Shown: piece by piece, positions 37,101-47,820 of the stretch
Numbering within the stretch: the stretch's first letter is position 1
Layout of the letters: each line of letters begins with the position of its first letter
DNA from: Notospermus geniculatus
Lineage: Eukaryota > Nemertea > Pilidiophora > Heteronemertea > Lineidae
Length of the DNA: 64,000 nucleotides
Assembly: GCA_002633025.1 (NCBI GenBank)
Contig: NMRB01000149.1
Span: 61,385 to 125,384 of the forward strand
Direction: 5' to 3'
Translations under genes and position numbers: made by a program
The notes under the pieces: generated by a model
The model's input: only the letters and a program-made list of their open reading frames with translations
What the model was told of the DNA's origin: nothing
Databases searched by the model: none

Positions 37101-38461
37101 TGATTTGTAAAACGTCTCTCAGTTGCTTCTCAATTGAGGTCTCCAATGATGCTGTGTACATCGGCGAACCAAAGGCGAAAAAATTGAACCATATCTTCGG
37201 AACAAAAACAAAGATGATTCTGAGATTGTAGACTGTGTCTTTCCTGCAAATCAGTAGCCTAAACCTTCAGGCAGTGCACATCGCACTGAATTTAAGAACA
37301 CCATGTACAAAAATAGCACATATGATCTTGAGCTGTAGCAATAACTAGACATTTTGAAACATTAGGACAGTCCATCGAAAATATTGGCATCTCCACACTA
37401 GGCTACAGACATAAAGTTAGTCTCGCTTCACCAGCCTCTCTCTCTTACAGGAGAGAGTCTGGTAGAACAGACTACAAAATCTTGTTACCGCCAGGTGGCG
37501 AGTGTAACCATAGCAATCTTGTAAATTACATGAATGAGAAAATCTCCATTAATGATGCGTACCATTTACTACTTCAACATCATGAGCCCGGCGTACACGT
37601 ACATGTAATACAATAAAACGTTTCGTGCCTGATTGCTTTCAGCTACGTATCCCCGTTATTGTGATGAGTGATTATGAAAAGGGGAAGCTCGGGAGTTCTG
37701 GGAGTCTTTCTTCCGTTTGCAGCGGGGCGAAGGTTGCTCCGTGCGAGCAAATTGGTAGGTTGGATACAATCTGTGTTTACTTTTGTACACGATGATGTGA
37801 TGTTGTAAAACGTCTCTCATTTGCTTCTCAATTGAGGTCTCCAATGATGCTGTGTACATCGGCGAACCAAAGGCGAAAAAATTGAACCATATCTTCGGAA
37901 CAAAAACAAAGATGATTCTGAGATTGTAGACTGTGTCTTTCCTGCAAATCAGTAGCCTAAACCTTCAGGCAGTGCACATCGCACTGAGTTTAAGAACACC
38001 ATGTACAAAAATAGCACAAATGATCTTGAGCTGTAGCAATAACTAGACATTTTGAAACATTAGGACAGTCCATCGAAAATATTGGCATCTCCACACTAGG
38101 CTACAGACATAAAGTGCATGATGACGCTCGTGTTGTTAGTATCGATTTGTAGGTTGTCTGCAGCTTAAAGCTATGCCAATTCAATTTTCTGGCAGGCTAT
38201 CCAAAAAAAGTAAGCATGCCTCACAGCACCACGTCCATAAAAACAGTAGACGCCGCCACAAATCCAAAAAATATCAAGATCACAATCCAACAGCAACCGC
38301 ACACAGAAATAGAAGAGGATTTCGAAAGTTTCGACAGCATCGGTGTATCAAGTGTATCGAGCGGTGCAAGCTTGCCGATAAGAGTTGGGCATGGGAAAGA
38401 GAGCGGAAATATAATCGAGGTAAAGCATGCAGCACACTACACCGCAAAACGGCGTTACTAG
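25153..38461 (+). CDS. Adhesion G-protein-coupled receptor (WSC-like module, GAIN-GPS, seven transmembrane)
   Basis: Exons: 25153-26158 (signal peptide [18 protein letters not shown], then a long basic, Ser/Thr-rich stalk), 26241-26426 (WSC-like, YKAIGC...GCYAG), 27188-27608 (unassigned, FELAWPND...FWECAGPG), GAIN exons 27958-28090, 28384-28495, 28655-28822, 28963-29038 and 29440-29628, GPS 29936-30068 (GCKMHS...[13 protein letters not shown]; cleavage expected between M and T of HMT), TM1-2 30452-30649, TM3 34006-34159, TM4 34417-34483, TM5 35632-35796, TM6-7 36065-36233, and C-tail 36642-36740, 36946-37057 and 38196-38461 (TAG). This path sums to 3654 bases, 1217 aa, in one frame. TM motifs such as [21 protein letters not shown] and [10 protein letters not shown] are class B2/adhesion. 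Exons 28655 to 30649 have a second intact set at 31434 to 33480, and the 36946 exon has a copy at 37643, so alternative transcripts are possible. The ligand is unknown; the tail shows no motif I recognise. Confidence 0.85.
29661..29788. mobile_element. TA-flanked hairpin MITE, type a, copy 1
   Basis: 128-bp inverted-repeat element beginning GGGAGTTTTCGCAAAGCCCC and ending with its complement, flanked by TA on each side. It lies in the intron between the last GAIN exon and the GPS exon. Confidence 0.8.
30959..31076. mobile_element. TA-flanked hairpin MITE, type b, copy 1
   Basis: 118-bp element with the same ends as the 29661 element but a different centre (around CATCTCTCCTTTTGTTCGG). TA flanks at 30957-30958 and 31077-31078. 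Located between the TM1-2 exon and the duplication junction. Confidence 0.75.
31171..31302 (+). pseudogene. Chimeric TM3/GAIN exon at the duplication junction
   Basis: This exon has the TM3 acceptor and its first 19 bases (ITCTAI...), then switches to GAIN exon sequence. In the TM3 frame it runs out of register and meets a stop close to the GAIN donor. In the GAIN frame it would need a phase-1 upstream donor, which the normal preceding exon (phase 0) does not offer. It is therefore expected to be skipped or to truncate the receptor. Confidence 0.75.
32459..32586. mobile_element. TA-flanked hairpin MITE, type a, copy 2
   Basis: Copy of the 29661 element carried by the second duplication unit; same 128-bp length, few substitutions. 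Confidence 0.8.
33794..33911. mobile_element. TA-flanked hairpin MITE, type b, copy 2
   Basis: Copy of the 30959 element carried by the second duplication unit; same 118-bp length. Confidence 0.75.
34496..35225. mobile_element. 730-bp TIR transposon (Mutator-like by its 9-bp target duplication), non-autonomous
   Basis: Terminal inverted repeats of about 50 bp begin GGCTTACTGGAATT at the left and end with the complement AATTCCAGTAAGCC at the right. The 9-bp word CGTTTAATT directly flanks both ends (34487-34495 and 35226-35234). No transposase frame is seen. It inserted into the intron between the TM4 and TM5 exons, with its target site starting three bases inside the splice donor, which stays intact. 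Confidence 0.85.
35428..35527 (-). repeat. Dispersed repeat with hammerhead-like end, copy 2
   Basis: The GCACAAAAGGCGACACACAA stretch and the TTTTCGACCCCAATCGGGGTC motif (35497-35527) recur at 36522-36612. On the minus strand the motif reads CTGAAGAAGACCCC...GGGGTCGAAAA. It lies in the intron before the TM5 exon. Confidence 0.55.
36522..36612 (-). repeat. Dispersed repeat with hammerhead-like end, copy 3
   Basis: Same family as the copies at 35428 and 11081. Here the CTGAAGA box is altered to CTGGAGG while the stem and GAAA remain. It lies in the intron before the C-tail exon at 36642. Confidence 0.5.
36801..38115 (+). repeat. Direct duplication containing a receptor C-tail exon
   Basis: 36801-37417 and 37507-38115 are nearly identical. 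Each holds one 112-base exon (36946-37057 and 37643-37754; [20 protein letters not shown]) with intact splice sites. The two predicted peptides differ only at the last residues (EQL versus EQI). Entry phase 0 and exit phase 1 mean that both cannot be joined in frame. Confidence 0.88.
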
Positions 38462-38476
38462 AAACGGTTTTTTTGA

Positions 38477-39136
38477 TGCCAGGCCAATTTCTGTGTTTTT
38501 CTTATTGTTTCCCTCCTGACGGATTAAGCGGCAACTAACCCAACAATTCTAGGGCGTGTCTATTGTTGGGGAACACTGAGCTACAGAAACACTCACAGAT
38601 GTTACACCGCCATCTCTGTTGGAAAGGTGCATGTTCGCTGGTTGGCTGGGCAGTGACAAGATGCATATACGTTGCATGGCGAAAGACTTGCGAGCAACTA
38701 TCACATGACTTTGTGCGCATTTTTTCATTTTTTCGTATTCACTTTCAGGTGGAGAATCCATCGCATTACATTATTAACAAAAGCAAGAATGCTCATCTCC
38801 GTTGTATACCCTTCGCCAGCAAACCTGTTCTCTTTAGGAGGAAACAAACTGAACGATTCTAGAATTGCTGCGGTTCGGTGATGCTTTTGATGACGTCACC
38901 GCGAATGGGCAATTCCTATTGGCTCGCCAAGAGATCCTTCAGCCCGAAGCTGGGATCGCAGGGGATTTCAACGATGTATTACACTCTTCCTCCTAGTAAA
39001 TTCCATGTACTTCGACCTTTCATAAATACGAATGCCACGTATGTAGAGCATAGTACATTTTAAACTACCTGTACATAACGTCGGAGGACGTAAGCACTTT
39101 TTGGAATCTATTTTGTTGGCATATGGCTGCTGTATA
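38477..39136. repeat. Direct repeat A, copy 1 (carries a CRE and an inverted CCAAT box)
   Basis: About 660 bases repeated at 40014-40673. Contains TGACGTCA at 38890-38897 and ATTGG at 38918. It follows the receptor terminal exon and is followed at 39137-39230 by a second partial copy of that exon's end. Confidence 0.8.
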
Positions 39137-39230
39137 ACCGATAAGAGTTGGGCATGGGAAAGAGAGCGGAAATATAATCGAGGTAAAGCATGCAGCACAC
39201 TACACCGCAAAACGGCGTTACTAGAAACGT
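39137..39230 (+). pseudogene. Partial copy of the receptor's terminal exon
   Basis: The about 94 bases (starting CCGATAAGAGTTGGGCATGG) repeat the end of the 38196-38461 exon including its TAG. No acceptor or upstream part is present, so this is a duplication remnant. Confidence 0.7.
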
Positions 39231-39815
39231 TTTTTTTTGACTGGGTTTATTTATCGAGCCGCTCGATGAATAAGCACTACTTTCGGTCTTATTTGTCAAG
39301 CCGCTCGATGAGGAGTACGTGGATCCAGTGTTATTCATCGAGCTAGCTTGACAAGCAAGCTTCAAATTCGGCATTGTTCGTCGAGCTGTCAATAAAGACA
39401 GGCCTCCATATGAATATGCAATGGCTTCAGCTTGTTTTAGTTGGGAAGTCGGCAGTGTGGTCGTGTTTCATTGCTCGCAACATGGGGGGTCTCCGAAGCC
39501 AATTTATCCTTTTTTCAACCCTTGTTTCTGCGTGATGACCCAAATCTTAGACACTATGGTCGCCTGCCTAGCTTCAGACTCTCGGTTTTCGTCAGTCTCA
39601 AGATTAATCCGCTGTGGTTTGTGGGTCAGAAACTGCCGGCGAGTCCGAACACCAGGGTGTGCCCAGGATGATGCAAGACGATTCTGTAGACGATTTTATC
39701 AGTGTCACAACTAAGGAAAAAAAATATTAACCAGTTGTTCTTTGTAGAAATTTGGAAAAGTCAACATAATTTTCTAAGAAAAGGAAAACAAAAAAAGAAA
39801 AAAAAGAAAAACATC

Positions 39816-39893
39816 GTGATCACACGGGAATCGAACCCTCGACCTCAGGGGTGTAAGCCCAACATCTTTGCAATGTGCCAATCAACACACTGA
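39816..39893 (-). tRNA. tRNA-like relic (possible tRNA-Val-derived SINE or pseudogene)
   Basis: On the minus strand it has a good B box (GGTTCGATTCC) within a T-arm and an anticodon-like GCTTACACC loop (TAC would be Val), followed by a run of Ts that could end Pol III transcription. The 5' half does not pair well with the 3' acceptor strand, so a functional tRNA is unlikely. The surrounding 39240-39990 is otherwise non-coding and contains several CCGCTCGATGA words. Confidence 0.4.
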
Positions 39894-40013
39894 AGACAGT
39901 AGAAGAGTATTTATCACCTGGTTCCGGAAATACGGGCAGCTCGATGTTTAAGCCCAATTTTGCGTACTGTTCAGCGAGCCGGGCTTGATAAATAGCCACT
40001 TCCTTTTTTTTTA

Positions 40014-40673
40014 TGCCAGGCCAATTTCTGTGTTTTTCTTATTGTTTCCCTCCTGACGGATTAAGCGGCAACTAACCCAACAATTCTAGGCCGTGTCTAT
40101 TGTTGGGGAACACTGAGCTACAGAAACACTCACAGATGTTACACCGCCATCTCTGTAGGAAAGGTGCCTGTTCGCTGGTTGGCTGGGCAGTGACAAGATG
40201 CATATACGTTGCATGGCGAAAGACTTGCGAGCAAATATCACATGACTTTGTGCGCGCATTTTTTCATTTTTTCGTATTCACTTTCAGGTGGAGAATCCAT
40301 CGCATTACATTATAAACAAAAGCAAGAATGCTCATCTCCGTTGTATACCCTTCGCCAGCAAACCTGTTCTCTTTAGGAGGAAACAAACTGAACGATTCTA
40401 GAATTGCTGCGGTTCGGTGATGCTTTTGATGACGTCACCGCGAATGGGCAATTTCTATTGGCTCGCCAAGAGATCCTTCAGCCCGAAGCTGGGATCGCAG
40501 GGGATTTCAACGATGTATTACACTCTTCCTCCTAGTAAATTCCATGTACTTCGACCTTTCATAAATACGAATGCCACGTATGTAGAGCATAGTACATTTT
40601 AAACTACCTGTACATAACGTCGGAGGACGTAAGAACTTTTGGAATCTATTTTGTTGGCATATGGCTGCTGTAT
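40014..40673. repeat. Direct repeat A, copy 2, upstream of the first vanin-like gene
   Basis: Near-identical to 38477-39136. It keeps the CRE (TGACGTCA at 40430-40437) and the nearby inverted CCAAT box, about 400 bases before the first vanin-like start codon, where it could act as promoter DNA. Confidence 0.8.
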
Positions 40674-40831
40674 AATTGATATAGATCTAGGCCTAATTAA
40701 TACATGACATTGTACAATGTAGCGTATGTTTATTTCATTAGCTTGACTGAATATCAAATGAAGTTAGGGACATTAGAAGCGTGCCGAAGCCCGGGGTCGA
40801 TAAACATAACTTTCCTGGATAAAGGCACGTA

Positions 40832-43461
40832 ATGTCGTCTGTCGTAGTGGGCTCTGTCCTGTTCGTTACCACCTTGGCCTTCGTCACTGGTGACAGGGAC
40901 TATATAGCCGCTGTCTACCAGCACAGCCCGTACGTGCCAAAAGAAGGGTGGACCCCAATGGATTTATGGAAACGAAACTTGGATGTGCACGATGAGCAGA
41001 CGAAAGCAGCAGCAGATAGGTAAGCTTTAAGCTTCCCGTACTGAGTTCTGTATGTTTTGAAATGCTATTCTCATGGTGGTTTAAATAAACGTATGTAGGC
41101 CCTATGCAAAAATACACGAATTATTAGGCTGCATATAGTAAATCAGATTTTTGTCCACTCAGGTTGACATCTGCCAGTAGGCCTACATGTATTTACATGT
41201 AAATTGCCCTCATTGTTTTGCACTATACGCCGGCCAATAGATCGACACCTTTCGCGGGTCCGAACTGCCAAGTCGCAGCATATTCCCTCAGCCAATCGTA
41301 AGGGAATAGGCCTACTCACAGATGGGGAACATTCAAAGGGATTCAACGTATACAGCGGCGTTAGATACGTATCATAGACTTCGACTGATTACCGACAATC
41401 TTTTATTGACTGCCTTGAATTTTGACTACAGTAGCCTCAAGTCGGTGACAGACTGGCGCGTACGCAGCGCGTCCTAGTCCTGCAGGCGTTCCGCCTATCA
41501 GATTCTTCAGTAGGTGTTTCGGTCCGTGTTACCGCCTCCCTGATTGGTTGAACGCTTCCTGACGTGTTGCTTACGCGCCAGTCTGTCACCGCCTTCACTC
41601 TAACCTTGAGCGTTTACATGTATGTACATGTAAGTATGTAGGCCTGATTATTTCTGATGCCTAAGTGAAATCATCTGACCTCACTCAGAAACAAACAATC
41701 AGAACTATACATGCAGCCTATTCATGTTTTTTTGTGTGTCCACTGACATGACTCAAAAATACAACTGCGCGTTTTGTAATGATCGATGGCGTCGACGTTT
41801 GACGGGTCATGATCGACCCTACAGCATAATAGCGGCACAAAAGTGTGCAAAACATACCCTGATTGAATGAGATTGGCAACGAGAAAGAGAACTCTTCCCC
41901 TTGGGAAAGCATAGGGAAGGGCAAAAAGCAGGTCAAAATGATAAGCAAGATATTAGGCCTATGCAATGACGAACATCCAGTCGGCGATTGTCTGGTCCAC
42001 CCCACTTAAATTACCCAGAAGGTTTTTTTTGGGGTTTTGGGATACTACATGTAACTGGCAGGGGTAAATGCCCGGCGAAGTCGGCTGATCACGCTTTAAA
42101 CGACGATATCGACTTCACCTTAATACACTCTCATTTTAATTCTGTTTCAGGGAGCGGACATAATAGTTTTCCCTGAAGTGGGCATCACTGGTGAATTAAT
42201 TGTGGCGATGTCACAGAGGGACACCATTGAACCCTTCAGCCCAGAATGCCGAGACCCAGCGGTTGAGACCTGGATTCCATGCGACCGTCCTGATGTTCCT
42301 AAAGCTTATCCTTTACAGCGCTTGAGTTGTATGGCGAAAGAGAACAACATCTACGTGGTGGCCAACCTGATAACGTCAGCTCCTTGTGCAGGGAAACCTG
42401 GATGTCCAGCAGATGGCAGATACAGCTATAACACTGCTGTGGTGTTTGATAGACGGGGAAAATTGGTCTTTAGATATTACAAGACGCATCTCTTCTTCGA
42501 GGTTGTGAACAACGTTCCACACGAAGCACAGATTCCAGTTTTTGATACAGACTTTGGTAGATTTGGCCTCTGTATCTGTTTTGATGTCGCCTTCAAGTTC
42601 CCCATGTTGGACCTGATACAAAAAGTTGGCATTAAGAACGTGTTATTTCCTACCTACTGGTTTGATGAACTAATTCCAGCCCTTGTCTGGCAGCAAGGGT
42701 TTGCTGCTGGAAACAATATAAATTTTCTTGCAGCAAATGCTCATTCACAGCTGACCACAGGTTCTGGGATTTTCTCAGGAAAGGACGCCCTCGCATCAGT
42801 GCACGGTCAACCTCAACTCCTCATAGCTAAAGTTCCTGTCGGTGGCCCCACGACAGAAGAGTTTCACAACTGTCACATATGCACGAAATCATCAGATCCT
42901 GCCCAAAAATACACGATACGGCCGGAGCCAGAGGAGACATTTTATGGTCACTATGATGCGGTAAGAATGAAATTTACCGAGCTGGTCAAAGACCATGACG
43001 ACATTTCCATTTGTGAAAATGGCTTGTGCTGCACACTTTCCTACAAAATCCGATCAAACCCAAATAACGAGCTTTATGCATTTGGTGTGGGCAACGGCCA
43101 CAGTGTGGTGAAGGAGGAAGAGGTAAACGGGGTTAGCGTACTCAACTTGGAACACAAATTGTTCATGCAATTCTGTATAGTAATGAAATGTCCGGATAAG
43201 AAAAGGGATTCGTGTGGAGTGATTTCTCCAGATGCGACCACAACATTTGACAGCTTTGAAATCAAAGGAAACTTCTCTTCTCAGAGTTTATACCCATCAG
43301 TCGTGAACGCCGGCATGACCTTTCCTGGAAGTGACGAATGGTACCATTGTCCAGGTTGTGGACGTTTGTGGAGTGCGACTGGAACTAAGCGCCCCCTGGT
43401 CTCCGCTTCGTTTACAGGAAGAGCTTATGAAAGAGACGAGATGGATCCTAGGATGCCTTAG
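40832..43461 (+). CDS. Vanin/biotinidase-like secreted amidohydrolase 1 (possible frameshift at the exon junction)
   Basis: Exon 1 (40832-41019) encodes a signal peptide and the start of the nitrilase fold (DRDYIAAVYQHSPY). Exon 2 is 42151-43461 (TAG). Family: CN-hydrolase branch with vanins (pantetheinase) and biotinidase. The Glu-Lys-Cys triad is present: IIVFPEVG (Glu), RYYKTHLFFE (Lys) and GLCICFDV (Cys). The vanin-type C-terminal domain (ENGLCCTLSYK, CPGCGRLWS) follows. The chain ends at RDEMDPRMP without a GPI-anchor signal, so it is probably secreted like biotinidase. Exon 1 lacks one A before the donor compared with its paralogues (GATAG/GTAAGC against GATAAG/GTGAGT), so normal splicing would shift the frame and stop at once. 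Exon 2 is fully open and conserved, so this may be a young pseudogene, a variant or a base error. Confidence 0.8.
41444..41590. repeat. Inverted-repeat element in the intron of vanin-like gene 1
   Basis: 19-bp arms GGTGACAGACTGGCGCGTA (41444-41462) and the exact complement (41572-41590) bound 147 bases. Probable MITE; no target duplication is evident. Confidence 0.65.
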
Positions 43462-43800
43462 AAAGTCTACCATATGCTTGTGACTCGTCATTCTAGATTC
43501 CTTGCCCACTTATTGTATACTTTGACCTTCGCGAATACTTTTTCTGCTTGTTTTATTACTTCGCAATGTAGCCTACAGTTAGGCCTACATCTTTCGTAAT
43601 TTGTATGATTTGTATTTATTGAATACTAAAATAGGATGACCTATACCCTGGCTGGATGCGATATTGCTATGATAGATCAGTTGGGCAAGAATCCAAGGAG
43701 ACCATGTCGGTTGATTTCCCTTCAGTATTCAATTTGCAGATCGCCTCATTGCGTTGATATAAGGCAAAAATGTCACTCTGCCTAAATCACTCTGTATTAG

Positions 43801-43898
43801 CCGGGCTGAATATCAAATTAAGTGGGGCAAGTGGAGTGAGTTCCGATAAAAGCCTCAATTTGTATGTGCAGGCCCAATTCCCTGAATAAAGACGTGAG
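43801..43898 (+). promoter_or_regulatory. Conserved proximal promoter of the vanin-like genes (copy at gene 2)
   Basis: The block GCTGAATATCAAATTAAGTG and a CGATAAAAGCC box about 55 bases before the ATG recur upstream of gene 3 (48655-48753), and in weaker form before genes 1 and 4. CCTGAATAAAGACGTGAG directly precedes the start codon in genes 2 and 3. Confidence 0.5.
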
Positions 43899-45510
43899 AT
43901 GTCGTCTGCTGCAGTGGTCTCTCTTCTGTTCGTGGCCTCCCTGGCCTTTGTCACTGCTGACAGGGACTACATAGCCGCTGTCTACCAGCACAGCCCATAC
44001 GTGCTGAAAAAAGGGTGGACGCCGATGGATCTGTGGAAACGTAACTTGAATGTGTACGATGAGCAGACGAGAGCAGCAGCAGATAAGGTGAGTTCTCTTT
44101 TATGCCTATTTGAACATTGGCAGGTCATGCTATTTGCAGTCGATATCGCCCAGTCCCGGCGCCCAGTACCTACCTTTAATTTATTTCATATTCTTTCAGG
44201 GAGCGGACATAATAGTTTTCCCTGAGATCGGCATCACTGGTAATTTGCTTGAGTTGATGGCAAACAGGGACAAACTTGAACCCGTCAGTCCAGAATGCCG
44301 AGACCCAGATGTTGAGACCTGGATTCCATGCGACCGTCCTGATGTTCCTAAAGCTTATCCTTTAGAGCGCTTGAGTTGTATGGCGAAAGAGAACAACATC
44401 TACGTGGTGGCGGGCCTGATAACGTCAGCTCCTTGTGCAGGGAAACCTGGATGTCCAGCAGATGGCAGATACAGCTATAACACTGCTGTGGTGTTTGATA
44501 GACGGGGAAAATTGGTCTTTAGATATTACAAAACACATCTCTTCTTCGAGGTCGTGAACAACGTTCCACAAGAAGCACAGATTCCAGTTTTCGATACAGA
44601 CTTTGGTAGATTTGGCCTCTGTATCTGTTTTGATTCTCTCTTCAAATTCCCCATGGTGGACCTGATACAAAAAGTTGGGATAAAGAACGTGTTGTTTCCG
44701 ACCTTCTGGGTTGACGAATCCGGCCCAGCCCTTGTCTGGCAGCAAGGGTTTGCAGCTGGAAACAACGTGAATTTTCTTGCAGCGAATGCTCATTCAGAGC
44801 TGACCACAGGTGGTGGGATTTTTTCAGGAAAGGACGTTCTTGAATCGGTGCACGGCCAACCAAAACTTCTCGTAGCTAAAGTACCCGTCAGTGGCCCAAG
44901 AACAGAAATAATTCACAACTGTCACATGTGTACGACGGCATCGGACCCTGTACAAAAATACACGATACGACCAGAGCCAGAGGACACGTTTTATGGTCGC
45001 TATTTGGGGATGCGGACGAAATTTACCCCGCTGGTCAAAGACCGTGATAACATTACCGTTTGTGAAGATGGCTTGTGCTGCACACTTTCCTACGAAGTCC
45101 GATCCAACACTAATGATGAGCTTTATGCGTTTGGTGTAGGCAGCGGCCACTGTGTGCTGAAAGAGGAAGAAATAAACAAGGCTAGCGTACTTAACTTGGA
45201 ACACAAATTGTTCATGCAGGTCTGCACAGTAATGAAATGTCCGGATAAGAAAAGAGACTCATGTGGAGTGATTTCTCCAGATGCGACCACAACATTTGAC
45301 AGCTTTGAAATCAAAGGAAACTTCTCTTCTCAGAGTTTATACCCATCAGTCGTCAACGACGGCATGACCTTTCCTCGAAGTGACGAATGGTACCATTGTC
45401 CAGGTTGTGGACGTTTGTGGAGTGAGACCGGAACAAAGCGCCCCCTGGTCTCCGCTTCGTTTACAGGAAGAGCTTATGAAAGAGATGAAGTGGATCCTAG
45501 GATGCCTTAG
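43899..45510 (+). CDS. Vanin/biotinidase-like secreted amidohydrolase 2
   Basis: Two exons, 43899-44087 and 44200-45510, 499 aa, near the length of vertebrate vanins (about 510) and biotinidase (about 540). Signal peptide MSSAAVVSLLFVASLAFVTA is followed by DRDYIAAVYQH. The intron interrupts AADK/GADIIVFPE at the same place in all copies. Catalytic Glu (FPEIG), Lys (YYKTHLF) and Cys (CICFDSLF) are all present. No GPI signal: the chain ends RDEVDPRMP. These enzymes hydrolyse amides such as pantetheine or biocytin; which one applies here cannot be read from the sequence. A short intron of 112 bases separates the exons, unlike gene 1 and gene 4. Confidence 0.92.
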
Positions 45511-45664
45511 AAAGTCTACCATATGCTTATCATTACATGGATGTCGCAGTAACAATGCGACTCGATCGGTCAGGATAGACAAAGCCTTACTACCGGTAAT
45601 GCTATGTTGCCACTATCACAAATCACGCCACGATTGAAATCGTGGTCTTAAATCGTGGAGTAAT

Positions 45665-45870
45665 CGTGGTGATCCTATCAGATCTCAATAAGACATACGA
45701 CATTGCCACGACTGACCTCAAGATCTGATAATATCATACCTTGAGGTCAGTCGTGGCAATCGCGTTCATCGAAGAAAAGTTTTGGACGGTTGAAAAATTT
45801 TCTACGATCAACACGATCGCCCTCACGACTGACCTCAAGATCTGATAAGAGATCTGACAGGATCACCACG
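45665..45870. repeat. Nested inverted repeats 3' of vanin-like gene 2
   Basis: Outer arms 45665-45686 and 45849-45870 are near-complementary (CGTGGTGATCCTATCAGATC). Inside, 45702-45720 pairs with 45741-45760, and the word CACGACTGACCTCAAGATCT occurs again at 45824. Probably one or more foldback elements. Confidence 0.65.
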
Positions 45871-45879
45871 ATACTCCAC

Positions 45880-47447
45880 CATCACAAGCGACGCATGCGC
45901 GAACCCATTGCTCGATCATTCTGTGGTAGACGCTTGGCCAGGACGCACGGTTGGAGTGAGCGCTCTCACTGGGCCGTGTTCTAGAGCCTTCGTTGCCTCT
46001 GGGGTTTTGCCTTTGGTTATTGTTTGCAGGGCTGAATGCGGGGACTTGGGGTGGACCTTTTGAGTTGGGAAGTCTTTTGGAATACAGGCCTACAGGTATA
46101 ATTTCGATTTTCCCGATTTCAAGCCGAGAATGGCTGCCGAGTATGGCAAATAGCCGAGTATGGCAAAACGCCGAGAATGGCAAAAGCCGAGTATGGCAAA
46201 AGCCGAGTATGGCTCAGTGAAATGGCGAGTAGAGTCTATGCCGGGAGAGGTGGTGGAAGTATATTGCTCCGAGAATGGAGGAGATGCGGAAGGAAATGTA
46301 GGCAAGATTGGCTATGGGGAGTGCCGCCATATTGTGTGATAGTGCATGAAGGCCGATGCATGCTATGCATGCATGCAGGCCGGGCCTTCGGTAGGCATGG
46401 TCGGTGGAGCGAGGCATTGTTAGAACGAAACATACATGGGAGATTATTGGGAGGTTATTGAGTTACGGCCTACGGCTACGTGTAGCTTCACGGTGAATGG
46501 TGGGGTGCTGTATTGTGCGAGCTGATTAGGCCAGGGTGTGGCGTTGTGTACGACGTGTGAGGACATGGAAGACGAAGCAAGCGAGAGGTAAATAGGGCAT
46601 TGTGGTTACAGGTGTGCGGTGGCGGTGATCCGGAATGCGCTCTTGAAAACACTTAGGTAAGAGGGAAGTGCATTTGATTTTTGCCGTCAACCCAAACCCG
46701 GGGATACTAAGTCCCTAGTGAGATTCCACAAATCTCACGTGGGTGGGGGTTGAGGGTTCCTTCCACTACTTCACTACGTTCTGCCCTTCACTGTGGGTGA
46801 AAAGGAATATGTGATATCGGAACATTGCGTTGTGGGAATTGCATTTTTATCCGGTAGCAGAAATGTCGGATGTCGACCAGCAGGTTTACCAGGTGGGAGG
46901 AACCTTCCATCCCCAACCCGCGTGATGCCATAGTAGTTACTCTAGAAATAAGTGATGTGGTGGTATTGGGGGAGAGTATTGGGGAGAGTATTGGGAAGAG
47001 TATTGGGAGTATTGGGAAGAGTATTGGGAGTATTGGGAAAGTGGGAGATGTGTAGAATGAATGCAGGTGGTTGTGCGTGTGTCGGGTCGTTGGCATGCAT
47101 GATTTTCCCCAATACTATTATGCCAGAAGAGCAATGGAAACAAGCGGCGTCGGTTGTGATAGGCAAACATCACAAGCGACGCATGCGCGAACCCATTGCT
47201 CGATCATTCTGTGGTAGACGCGACGGGAAGGAACGGACGCAGGGAGGGAAGCTGATGAGACACGCTGTGAGGCATACTGGTAATCGGGAGACCGGGGTGC
47301 GGTCGTGGAAACCCCACCCACCCGCCCAAAATTATCAAGCTCTTGGTCGAGTGCATTGCCATTGCTCTGCTGGCATGCATGATTTTCCCCAATACTATTA
47401 TGCCAGAAGAGCAATGGAAACAAGCGGCGTCGGTTGTGATAGGCAAA
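45880..47447. repeat. Composite repeated region between vanin-like genes 2 and 3
   Basis: A block containing CGACGCATGCGCGAACCCAT occurs at 45880-45932 and again at 47167-47221. A 77-bp block starting TGGCATGCATGATTTTCCCC occurs at 47091-47167 and 47371-47447. GAGTATTGGGAA-type short repeats fill 46968-47042. No credible exon was found in 45600-47800. Confidence 0.65.
46124..46218 (+). repeat. Short tandem repeat, about 16-18 bp units
   Basis: Five to six copies of GCCGAGTATGGCAAAA with small changes. Confidence 0.75.
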
Positions 47448-47820
47448 GATCGCGGTGCCATTCGTGCCACCTGAAATTGACCAATCGTGACCATATCGCC
47501 TCCAAGCGTACCAAATCGTACCAGAACGTATCGACTCGCATCACCTCCTATCCAAACGTGAAACTTCAGAGAAGTATTAAACATGTAGTGCACGATCAGC
47601 TACGAATGGCCAATCGTGACGTTCGTAACGGACCGCACGACAGTGGGAACTAACGATGTATTGCAACTCGTCATCTTCTAGATTCCTTGTCCACTTTTTT
47701 TACCTTCGCGAATACTTTTTCTGCTTATTTACTTCGCAATGTACAGTACACGCACATCTGTTTGTAAATTTGTGTGATCTGTATTTATCGAACATGAAAT
47801 AGCAACAGTATCTGTATTAG

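Noticed and set aside
38563-38862. Frame in repeat A found twice (38563 and 40100)
   Set aside because: Repetition is due to the DNA duplication; the peptide has no domain and no splice context.
46952-47653. 233-codon frame between vanin-like genes 2 and 3
   Set aside because: Built from GAGTATTGGGA repeats and duplicated blocks; composition is low-complexity and not protein-like.
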